This document shows, one piece after another, positions 1-5,510 of a stretch of 7,122 bases of DNA (position 1 is the stretch's first letter; every line of letters starts with the position of its first letter). A model generated the notes under the pieces. The model had not been told where the DNA came from, made no database searches, and saw only the letters and a program-made list of their open reading frames with translations. A program made the position numbers and the translations under genes. Source of the DNA: an uncultured Collinsella sp. (lineage in GTDB: Bacteria > Actinomycetota > Coriobacteriia > Coriobacteriales > Coriobacteriaceae); contig CABMPS010000097.1 in the NCBI GenBank assembly GCA_902388545.1, positions 1 through 7,122 on the forward strand. The letters run 5' to 3'.

Positions 1-85
1 GGAGAATTCTTCGGATCGTCCGTGGGCAGGCTGCACATAGTTCGTTGTAGCAGGGGATAATGACGGCAATAGATTCAGAATTCAC
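1..85 (-). CDS. Family 2 glycosyltransferase, N-terminal fragment (continues off the left edge)
   Basis: Only about 28 codons are present, read leftwards from a GTG start at 85-83. The protein begins with a short polar lead and then IAVIIPCYNE, the first beta strand and nucleotide-binding loop typical of GT-A fold family 2 glycosyltransferases. RTIRRIL follows and fits the first helix. A GGAG ribosome site at 95-92 lies six bases before the GTG, and an in-frame TGA directly precedes it, which fixes the start. Such enzymes move a sugar from a nucleotide sugar to a lipid- or polymer-linked acceptor at the inner face of the membrane. The neighbouring exporter ATPase and glf suggest surface-glycan assembly. 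The stretch between CYNE and RTIRRIL is cysteine-rich (LCAACP) and unlike the usual family loop, so a small defect there cannot be excluded. Acceptor and donor cannot be told from this fragment. Confidence 0.68.
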   Translation of the reverse strand, partial: MNSESIAVIIPCYNELCAACPRTIRRIL

Positions 86-207
86 TCAATGCTCCTTTGA
101 TATTCAAACGTAGAAAGTATAGCCGTTTGGCCCTGGCATCCTGAGATGTAGCCGTCTTCCACAAGTCCGAGCGCAAATTCATCTTCTACATCTAAAGGAA
201 TGCTGTG

Positions 208-974
208 ATGACTGAATCTGTTGTTGATTACAACGAGCAGCTTCTGGCTGTCGAGGCCGACGCCACCACCATGATCTTTAACATGGCGTCTGACTCGCTG
301 ACCAGCCTCAAAGAATGTTTTATTAAGCTCGCTAAGCATGAGTTGTTCTTTGAGGAGTTTAGGGCGCTTAAGCACATCTCGTTTGATATTCACCTCGGTG
401 AGGTCGTGGGCTTGGTCGGTACTAATGGTTCCGGCAAGTCCACGATGCTTAAGATTATCGCTGGTGTGCTCGAGCCTAGCGAGGGCAGCGTTAAGGTTCA
501 TAGCAACATTGCACCTCTGATTGAGCTTGAAGCTGGCTTTGATCCCGAGCTGACGGCACGCGAGAACATTTATTTGAACGTTGCGCTAGTCGGCTATACC
601 AAGGATTTTATCGATGCCGACTTTGATGGCATCATCGAGTTCGTTGAGCTGCAGAACTTTGTCGACATGCCGCTCAAGAACTTCTCTTCGGGTATGGTTG
701 CGCGCATTGCTTTTGCAATCGCCACCATTACCGAGCCCGATATCCTGATCGTCGATGAGATGCTTTCCGTCGGCGACGTGTTCTTCCAGCAAAAGTGCGA
801 GGCCCGTATTCAGCACTTTATCCAGAGCGGTGACGTGACGGTTTTGTTCGTGTCGCATTCCATGGAGCAGGTTGAGCGCATCTGCCAGCGTGCGTTTGGA
901 TTGAGAAGGGCGACCTTCGTATGGACGGCCCGGTCGATGAGGTATGCAAGGCATACCGCGAACAGCTCAAGTAG
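208..974 (+). pseudogene. Polysaccharide/teichoic-acid ABC exporter ATPase (TagH/Wzt type), frameshifted near the 3' end
   Basis: This is an ABC ATPase of the family that powers export of undecaprenyl-linked glycans together with a TagG/Wzm permease. From ATG 208 (site AAAGGA at 194-199; an alternative GTG lies at 205) it shows Walker A GTNGSGKST at residues 71-79 and the TagH-type ELEAGFDPELTARENI Q-loop region near 106-121. It also has the FSSGM signature at 159-163, Walker B ILIVDE ending at D183/E184, and the H-loop histidine H217. After residue 229 (bases 892-894) the frame is lost. Reading bases 897-974 one frame over gives WIEKGDLRMDGPVDEV and an end at the TAG at 972-974, as expected for this family. 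One base is missing near 894-897; restored, the protein would be 255 residues. Uncorrected, the frame runs on to a TAG at 1048-1050 inside the tRNA gene. All catalytic motifs lie before the break, so partial activity is possible. No permease gene is in view. A sequencing error would look the same. Confidence 0.82.
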
Positions 975-1027
975 GTTATACTTATTTGCGCTTGGCGGGC
1001 TCGCGCTTGCTTGGCGTGCGGTTATTT

Positions 1028-1104
1028 GCTCCATTAGCTCAGTTGGATAGAGCAGGGGACTTCTAATCCCAAGGTCGACGGTTCGAATCCGCCATGGAGC
1101 ACCA
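1028..1104 (+). tRNA. tRNA-Arg (anticodon TCT)
   Basis: A full cloverleaf can be drawn. The acceptor arms GCTCCAT and ATGGAGC pair over seven bases, the D stem is GCTC/GAGC, the anticodon loop CTTCTAA carries TCT at 1062-1064, and the T loop is TTCGAAT. CCA is encoded at 1102-1104. TCT reads AGA (and AGG by wobble) as arginine. Two non-Watson-Crick positions are present: G-A at the top of the anticodon stem (1055/1071) and A-C in the T stem. Both are tolerable in a working tRNA but slightly unusual. It lies 53 bases after the restored stop of the ATPase gene. A TATACT box at 977-982 could be its -10 element, but no convincing -35 box accompanies it. Confidence 0.95.
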
Positions 1105-1115
1105 GAGAGTTTTTG

Positions 1116-1142
1116 AAGACCCGGTAATAATGCCGGGTCTTT
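1116..1142 (+). terminator. Intrinsic terminator after tRNA-Arg
   Basis: AAGACCCGG (1116-1124) and CCGGGTCTT (1133-1141) form a perfect nine-base-pair stem around an eight-base loop. T-rich sequence follows (TTTGCTTTTA from 1140). It sits 12 bases after the encoded CCA, as expected for the end of the tRNA transcript. It probably also ends transcription coming from the exporter ATPase gene. Confidence 0.8.
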
Positions 1143-1218
1143 GCTTTTAGCGTCACATGGGCGTGGTATTGTTTAAAAATTGGCTGTACGACATGGGGAT
1201 GACTTGCAGCCATTTTTC

Positions 1219-2430
1219 TCAAATGGAAATGGTGCGTTTCGATCGCTCCATAAATAGGCCCGGCACAGCAATGAACTGTGCCGGGCTTCCTGCTTGTGTG
1301 GTTATGACCGCTTCCGTGGGCTCCATGCCCAGCTCGTTGCGGACGAGCTCAAAGGCGGCGGCGATGGCCTTGTCCATGTCGTAGTACTTGTAGCCGCCCA
1401 GGCGACCGGCAAAGATCACGTCGCCCTCCTGCGCTGCCAGCTCCTCGTACTGCCTGTACAGGGCCTCGTTCTTGGCGTCGTTGATGGGGTAGTAGGGCTC
1501 GTCGCCGGGCTTCCAGTCGGCCGGGTACTCGCGCGTGATGACGGTCTTGTCCTGCGTGCCGAACTCAAAGAGCTTGTGCTCGATGATGCGCGTGTAGGGG
1601 ATCTCGCGCTCGGTGTAGTTGACCACGGCCACGCCCTGGTGGTCGGCCTCGTCGAGCGTCTCGGTCTCAAAGCGCAGGCTGCGGTACTCCAGCGTGCCCA
1701 GCTTAAAGTCGTAGAACGCGTCGATGGGGCCGCAGTAGATCGTCTTGGCGGCGATGTCGGGCTCGGCGGCGATCAGCTCCTTGTACTCCACACCGCAACG
1801 CACCTCGATGCCCTCGAGCATATTGGCGACCATCTTGGTGTAGCCACCCATAGGGATGCCCTGGTAGCGGTCGTTGAAGTAGTTGTTGTCGTAGGTGAAG
1901 CGGCAAGGGAGGCGCTTGATGATGCTTGCGGGCAGGTCCTTGCAATCGCGGCCCCACTGCTTCTCGGTGTAGCCCTTCACGAGCGTCTCGAAGATGTCGC
2001 GGCCCACGAGCGACAGCGCCTGCTCCTCCAGGTTCTGCGGCTCGCCGATGTTCTCGGCTGCCACCTGCTCGGCGATCTTGGCCTTGGCGTCTGCCGGCGT
2101 GACGACGCCCGGCCACATCTTGGCGAAGGTGTTCATGTTGAAGGGCATGTTGTACATGTTGCCGTGGAAGTTGGCGACCGGCGAGTTGACGTAGTTGTTG
2201 AACTCTGCGAAGCGGTTGACGTAGTCCCAGACGTCCTTCATGGAGGTGTGGAAGATGTGCGCGCCGTAGCGGTGGACCTGGATGCCCTCGACGTCCTCGG
2301 TGTAGATGTTGCCGGCGATGTGGTCGCGGCGGTCGATGACCAGGACCGACTTGCCGGCGCGCTTGGCGGCATTGGCAAAGACGGCGCCCGAAAGGCCGGC
2401 GCCGACGACGAGGTAATCGTGCTGGGACAT
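1219..2430 (-). CDS. glf: UDP-galactopyranose mutase with a probable read-through C-terminal tail
   Basis: This flavoenzyme converts UDP-galactopyranose to UDP-galactofuranose, the donor for galactofuranose in surface glycans, in the cytosol. ATG 2430 is chosen because AAAGGAG lies seven bases upstream and the protein then starts MSQHDYLVVGAGLSG, directly at the FAD-binding GxGxxG (residues 10-15). Family landmarks follow in order: GAHIFHT at 56-62, YTEKQWG ending at 160, DNNYFNDRYQGIPMGGYT at 181-198, the substrate-binding arginine in RIIEHK (R281), EPYYP near 311-315 and GRLGGYKYYDM near 342-352. The frame gives 403 residues, while E. coli Glf has 367 and ends soon after the same KYYDM region. 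The last 25 or so residues are encoded across the terminator hairpin and look non-native. Codon 379 is CAA, one transition from TAA, so the ancestral protein probably ended at 378 residues. The enzyme core is intact. It is last on the minus strand and functionally belongs with the glycan genes to its left. Confidence 0.95.
   Translation of the reverse strand: MSQHDYLVVGAGLSGAVFANAAKRAGKSVLVIDRRDHIAGNIYTEDVEGIQVHRYGAHIFHTSMKDVWDYVNRFAEFNNYVNSPVANFHGNMYNMPFNMNTFAKMWPGVVTPADAKAKIAEQVAAENIGEPQNLEEQALSLVGRDIFETLVKGYTEKQWGRDCKDLPASIIKRLPCRFTYDNNYFNDRYQGIPMGGYTKMVANMLEGIEVRCGVEYKELIAAEPDIAAKTIYCGPIDAFYDFKLGTLEYRSLRFETETLDEADHQGVAVVNYTEREIPYTRIIEHKLFEFGTQDKTVITREYPADWKPGDEPYYPINDAKNEALYRQYEELAAQEGDVIFAGRLGGYKYYDMDKAIAAAFELVRNELGMEPTEAVITTQAGSPAQFIAVPGLFMERSKRTISI
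1258..1286 (-). terminator. Hairpin terminator of the glf transcript, possibly bidirectional
   Basis: GCCCGGCACAG (1258-1268) and CTGTGCCGGGC (1276-1286) pair perfectly over 11 bases around a seven-base loop. Read on the minus strand it is followed by CTATTTATGG, a modest U-rich tail. Read on the plus strand the tail TTCCTGCTTG is weaker. It lies between convergent transcription units (tRNA-Arg from the left, glf from the right), where a shared terminator is expected. As the sequence stands, the glf reading frame passes straight through it, which is abnormal (see glf). Confidence 0.72.
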
Positions 2431-2473
2431 GGAAATGCTCCTTTGTATGTCAATCGAATAGTTGCGTGAGATT

Positions 2474-2504
2474 TGGGACAAATGTTACTGGCTCATTTGT
2501 CCCA
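2474..2504. repeat. Perfect 11-bp inverted repeat between aroQ and glf
   Basis: TGGGACAAATG (2474-2484) and CATTTGTCCCA (2494-2504) pair perfectly around a nine-base loop. The repeat starts four bases after the aroQ stop codon on the minus strand. Neither strand shows a U-tract afterwards, so it is not a classical intrinsic terminator. It could stabilise the aroQ mRNA end, be a protein-binding site, or be a copy of an intergenic repeat. The GGGAC core also occurs in the other structured gaps of this cluster. Confidence 0.7.
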
Positions 2505-2508
2505 CTAG

Positions 2509-2946
2509 CTAGTGTAGCAGACGCTCCTTCAGCAGCTCCAGCGCATGTGCGTAGCCTTGCAGGCCCTCGCCGGTGATGGTGGCGAAGCAGGCCAGGCGGA
2601 CGTAGCTCACCTGGCGGAAGTCTTCGCGCGTCTCGACGGCGCTGATGTGGACCTCCACTGCGGGAATGGCGACGGCTTTGAGCGCGTCGAGGATCGCCAC
2701 GCTGGTATGCGTGTAGGCTGCCGGATTGATGACGATGCCGTCGACCTTACCGTAGGCCTCCTGGATCTTGTCGACGATGCTGCCCTCGTGGTTGGACTGG
2801 AAGACCTCGACCTCGTCAAAGCCCTGCGCGGCGCCTGCCTCCTGGCAGATCTGGACCAGGCGGTCGTAGTTATCGCTGCCGTAGATGCCCGGCTCGCGAA
2901 TGCCGAGCATGTTGAGGTTGGGGCCGTTGATGACGAGTGCCTTCAT
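2509..2946 (-). CDS. aroQ: 3-dehydroquinate dehydratase, type II
   Basis: The enzyme removes water from 3-dehydroquinate to give 3-dehydroshikimate, step three of the shikimate pathway, and usually works as a cytosolic dodecamer. At 145 residues it has the normal type II size. NGPNLNMLG spans residues 7-15. The mobile-lid arginine (R17) and the catalytic tyrosine of IYG (Y22) are present, as are QSNHEG at 50-55, INPAAYTHTS at 73-82 and the catalytic histidine of EVHIS (H100). In most family members the motif reads H-[IL]-S-N; here N is replaced by A103, and the following RxHS stretch reads RQVS, so the substrate-pocket edge is divergent. ATG 2946 follows AAAGGAA at seven bases. The gene is separated from aroEK by a terminator-like hairpin and has no clear promoter of its own, so expression may depend on read-through. 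Confidence 0.96.
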   Translation of the reverse strand: MKALVINGPNLNMLGIREPGIYGSDNYDRLVQICQEAGAAQGFDEVEVFQSNHEGSIVDKIQEAYGKVDGIVINPAAYTHTSVAILDALKAVAIPAVEVHISAVETREDFRQVSYVRLACFATITGEGLQGYAHALELLKERLLH

Positions 2947-3006
2947 GGTTGCTTCCTTTGCAGTTGGTTGGCGTGGCTGGTCTTGCGATCTTCGGCGTTT
3001 GCCCAG

Positions 3007-3045
3007 ATAAAACCTGCCAAAATAAACCTGTCCCTTTTTGGCAGG
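3007..3045 (-). terminator. Intrinsic terminator between aroE-aroK and aroQ
   Basis: On the minus strand CCTGCCAAAA and TTTTGGCAGG (plus positions 3036-3045 and 3013-3022) form a perfect ten-base-pair stem with a 13-base loop that contains GGGACAGG. The stem is followed by TTTTAT. It begins directly after the aroEK stop codon at 3046-3048. A ribosome sitting on that stop would cover the 5' arm, so termination may depend on translation. Confidence 0.75.
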
Positions 3046-4284
3046 CTAGAGTGTCTCGACGACGGCGGCCGCGGTGTTGGCGGCGCAGTCGCGCGAGTCG
3101 ATGATGTAGTCGGCCCAGGCGCGATAGCGCGGCATGCGCTGCTCGGCCAGCTTGTCGATACCGTCGCGGGCGGTGATGGGGCGGCCCTTGTGGGCGAGCT
3201 CGTCGAGCTTACGGTTGAGCATCACAATCTGACTGTTCTGGTGCAGCAGTGGATAGTTCTCGTCGCGCGTGACCACGCCGCCACCCGTGGAAAGCACCAG
3301 ACCGCTGCGCTTGGAGATGTCGGCCAGCGCCGCCGTCTCCTGCTCGCGGAAGGCCGCCTCGCCGCGCTCGACGATAAAGTTGGCGCAAGGCATGCCCAGG
3401 CGCTCCTCGAGGGCGCGATCGAGGTCGATGTGCTCGCGGCCCGTGAGCTGGGCGACCTGCTCGCCCACGCGGGTCTTGCCCGAACCCGGCATGCCGATCA
3501 GTGCGATGTTCTGCTCGCGGTGTGACAGGCGCTCCGTCACATCCAGGATGCGCTTGCGCGGGGTGACCTGGCCGGTATAGCGCTCAACAGCTTGTGCCGC
3601 CTGGGCCACAAGCATGAGCAGGCCGCCGATGCAGGGGATGCCGCGGCGCTCGGCCTCGAGCATCAGACCCGTGCGGGCGGGGTTGTACACGATTTCGATG
3701 ACGCCCTCGAGCGCATCGAGCCCCTCGAGCATGCAGGGTGCATCGGGGCAGTGGGGGAACATGCCGGCGGGCGTACAGTTGACGAGCAGCGCGGCGTCGG
3801 ACTGCTGGGAGATGTTGTCATAGTTGACTTCGCTCGTGCGGCCCACGGGCACCACGATAGCGCCCATGTCGCCGAGCACCATGCTCGCCGTGGTACCGGC
3901 ACCGCCGGTGGCACCGAGCACGAGGACCTTCTTACCGGCAACCTCAACGCCCAGCTCTTCGACCAGGCATTGGAAGCCAAAGTAGTCGGTGTTCTCGCCG
4001 CGCAGGCGGCCGTCGGCCAGGCGCGTGATGGTGTTAACGTTTCCCATGCGCTCGGCCAGCGGGCTCAGCTCGTCCAGGTACTCCATGACGGCGCGCTTGT
4101 AGGGGATGGTCACGTTGGTGCCCTCCCATTCGTCGCCCGTCATAAAGGCCTCAAGGTCCTCGGGCTCGCGCTCAAATCGCACGTACTCGAGCCCTGCGAG
4201 CTCCTTGTAGATGGTCGGGGTGTAGCTGTGGCCCAGGACGCGGCCCAGCACGCCGTAGGGGCGGGTTGTGGCGGCATCGGTCAT
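3046..4284 (-). CDS. aroE-aroK: Bifunctional shikimate dehydrogenase / shikimate kinase (AroE-AroK fusion)
   Basis: This is one 412-residue chain with two enzymes. Residues 8-245 are AroE, which reduces 3-dehydroshikimate to shikimate with NADPH. Its substrate motif is LGHSYTP at 17-23. The catalytic pair is K63 in NVTIPYK and D100 in ENTD. The Rossmann loop is GATGGAG at 124-130, followed by NCTPAGM at 169-175 and GGLLMLVAQ ending at Q228. Residues 257-412 are AroK, which phosphorylates shikimate with ATP. It shows Walker A GMPGSGKT at 264-271, the shikimate-binding DLD at 287-289, R313 in AFRE, GGG at 334-336 and the lid arginine R368. The linker is short (about residues 240-257). The order dehydrogenase-kinase joins two successive reactions (steps four and five). 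The ATG follows the pheA stop with no gap (TAG then ATG) and uses a GGAGGTG site inside the end of pheA, so the two are translationally coupled. All key residues of both domains are present. Confidence 0.96.
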   Translation of the reverse strand: MTDAATTRPYGVLGRVLGHSYTPTIYKELAGLEYVRFEREPEDLEAFMTGDEWEGTNVTIPYKRAVMEYLDELSPLAERMGNVNTITRLADGRLRGENTDYFGFQCLVEELGVEVAGKKVLVLGATGGAGTTASMVLGDMGAIVVPVGRTSEVNYDNISQQSDAALLVNCTPAGMFPHCPDAPCMLEGLDALEGVIEIVYNPARTGLMLEAERRGIPCIGGLLMLVAQAAQAVERYTGQVTPRKRILDVTERLSHREQNIALIGMPGSGKTRVGEQVAQLTGREHIDLDRALEERLGMPCANFIVERGEAAFREQETAALADISKRSGLVLSTGGGVVTRDENYPLLHQNSQIVMLNRKLDELAHKGRPITARDGIDKLAEQRMPRYRAWADYIIDSRDCAANTAAAVVETL

Positions 4285-5430
4285 CTAGAGCACCTCCGTG
4301 TAGCTGCCAAAGTAGGTAAAGCTCTCGCACACGTCGTCGATGGAATCGAGCAGGTCGTCGAGGGCCCTGCTGCCAAAGGGACAGTCCAGATCGAAGTAGA
4401 ACATAAACTCAAAGTCGCGGCCAGGGATCGGGCGGCTTTCGAGCTTGATGAGGTTGATGTTGAGCGCGTAGAAGCGCTCGAGTACGCGGTAAAGGGCGCC
4501 TGGCTCGTTAGCTGTGGTGATCATGAGCGAGGTGCGGTTGGCCCCGGGGTAGACGCGCGGCTCGCGGCTGATGACGACAAAGCGCGTGTAGTTGTTGTCC
4601 GAGTCCTGGATGTTGGGTTCGAGCACCTCCAGGCCATACAGCGCGGCACAGCTGCGCGAGGCGATGGCGGCGACGTCGGTGCGATCGGAATTGGCGACCA
4701 TCTCGGCCGACATGGCAGTGTTGGGGTACTTGGTGGCGTGCAGCCCGTGGCCCTCGATATAGCCGGCGCACTGGGCAATGGCTTGGCCGTGGCTGTAGAC
4801 CTCGTGCACATCCGCGAGTTTGGTGCCGGGCTTGACGAGCAGGTTGTGGTCGATCTTGAGGCGCAGCGAGCGCACGATATGGAAGTCGAATTGTGCGAGC
4901 AGGTCGTAGACGGCGTTGACCGAGCCGGCGGTGGAGTTTTCGATGGGCAGCACGCCAAACTCGCAAAAGCCGTCGCGCACGGCGCGCATAACGCCCTCGA
5001 AGGTCTCGAAGAACGCAATGTCCGGCACGTCGAAGAGCTTGCACGCGGCGATCTGGCTGTAGGCTCCCTCGACGCCCTGGCAGGCGACGCTGGCCGTCTG
5101 AGGGAAGGGCGTGTCGAAAGTCTCAGCCGTGGCACGGGCCTTTTGCGACACCGTGATGCCCCTGAGCTCGTTGATGTAGCGCTGCTGCTCGGCCTTGCTC
5201 ATGCTCATGAGCAAGCGGAACAAGGTGATGGTTTGGGCCTCGTAGCGCTCGGGCGCGCGGCTGGCGAGGTTGTTGAGCTTAGAACGCTCGCGGGCGGGGT
5301 CGAAGACGGCCTTGCCCATCTTGATCTTTGACTTGGCGACCTCGGTGGCAATGTCCATGCGCTCGACAAAGCTGTTGAGGAGCGTGGTGTCGATGCCATC
5401 GATGGCCTGACGAACGTCGGCAAGGTCCAT
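4285..5430 (-). CDS. pheA: Bifunctional chorismate mutase / prephenate dehydratase (P-protein)
   Basis: It converts chorismate to prephenate and then phenylpyruvate, the committed branch to phenylalanine. Start ATG 5430 is preferred over an upstream in-frame start at 5484 because AAAGGGG lies five bases upstream and the mutase domain begins at once. The 381 residues are close to E. coli PheA in length. Residues 1-90 are an AroQ-class mutase; R7, R24, K35, D44, R47 and E48 match the E. coli active-site set with a constant offset of four. Residues 105-290 are the dehydratase, with GVEGAYSQ at 109-116, ENSTAGSV at 164-171 and TRF at 282-284. Residues 300-381 are an ACT domain with GALY at 311-314 and ESRP at 331-334, the phenylalanine-sensing motifs, so feedback inhibition by phenylalanine is expected. 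The gene is coupled to aroEK downstream and separated from aroC by a structured 79-base gap. Confidence 0.96.
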   Translation of the reverse strand: MDLADVRQAIDGIDTTLLNSFVERMDIATEVAKSKIKMGKAVFDPARERSKLNNLASRAPERYEAQTITLFRLLMSMSKAEQQRYINELRGITVSQKARATAETFDTPFPQTASVACQGVEGAYSQIAACKLFDVPDIAFFETFEGVMRAVRDGFCEFGVLPIENSTAGSVNAVYDLLAQFDFHIVRSLRLKIDHNLLVKPGTKLADVHEVYSHGQAIAQCAGYIEGHGLHATKYPNTAMSAEMVANSDRTDVAAIASRSCAALYGLEVLEPNIQDSDNNYTRFVVISREPRVYPGANRTSLMITTANEPGALYRVLERFYALNINLIKLESRPIPGRDFEFMFYFDLDCPFGSRALDDLLDSIDDVCESFTYFGSYTEVL

Positions 5431-5509
5431 GGGGACCCCTTTCGTGAATCGTTGCCTGGGGTAGCTAAAAAAGCCCCGTCCCAAATTAACTACCCCTGGG
5501 TTGGACGGG
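5431..5509 (-). promoter_or_regulatory. Candidate attenuator-like leader of pheA
   Basis: Besides the terminator hairpin, GGGGTAG (5496-5490, in the terminator loop) can pair over seven bases with CTACCCC (5464-5458, beyond the T run). The same ACCCC (5462-5458) can instead pair with GGGGT (5439-5435), which covers the pheA ribosome site. The three pairings cannot all form at once. After polymerase has passed the T run, pairing of the first two would leave the ribosome site free, while the third would mask it. No leader peptide with phenylalanine codons is visible, so a classical phe attenuator is not supported. This is inferred from base pairing read by eye. Confidence 0.35.
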
Positions 5510-5510
5510 C
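5467..5510 (-). terminator. Intrinsic terminator between aroC and pheA
   Basis: On the minus strand CCCGTCC (5509-5503) pairs with GGACGGG (5481-5475). One extra pair forms past a bulged G using the last base of the aroC stop codon. Six Ts follow (5472-5467). The loop is 21 bases. Only about 36 bases separate the T run from the pheA start, with no recognisable promoter among them, so pheA probably depends on transcription passing this point. Confidence 0.7.

Noticed and set aside
60..113. 17-codon plus-strand open frame from ATG 60
   Set aside because: No ribosome site, no recognisable sequence, and it overlaps the opposite-strand glycosyltransferase start.
116..121. TATACT on the minus strand as a -10 box for the glycosyltransferase
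   Set aside because: Distance to the start is plausible, but the matching -35 position reads TCAGGA, so support is too weak.
82..501. Minus-strand open frame of 139 codons as a gene
   Set aside because: Most of it is antisense to the well-supported ABC ATPase. Only the last 40 or so codons could be a vestige, which is raised as a finding instead.
982..1029. Direct repeat TTATTTGC (982-989 and 1022-1029) before the tRNA as an attachment site
   Set aside because: Eight bases only, the second copy enters the 5' end rather than the 3' end of the tRNA, and no integrase or mobile gene is nearby.
1210..1226. Six-base-pair hairpin CCATTT/AAATGG in the tRNA-glf gap
   Set aside because: Short A/T-rich stem with no tail; it may be chance and sits beyond both clear terminators.
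2448..2453. Perfect TTGACA on the minus strand before glf as a -35 box
   Set aside because: A -10 box 17 bases on would fall at the glf start codon, and nothing TATAAT-like is there.
2431..2481. Longer glf start at 2481 (17 extra residues)
   Set aside because: The good ribosome site is seven bases before ATG 2430, and family members begin right at the FAD-binding motif.
3592..5331. Long plus-strand open frame (579 codons) opposite aroEK and pheA; similar ones lie opposite glf (1294-2469) and aroQ/aroEK (2545-3525)
   Set aside because: The proteins are rich in Val, Ala, Gly, Asp and His with no recognisable motif. They mirror the G/C-biased third positions of clearly real genes on the other strand and lack good ribosome sites.
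5431..5484. Longer pheA start at 5484
   Set aside because: It would lie within the terminator and its leader. ATG 5430 has its own ribosome site and starts directly at the mutase domain.
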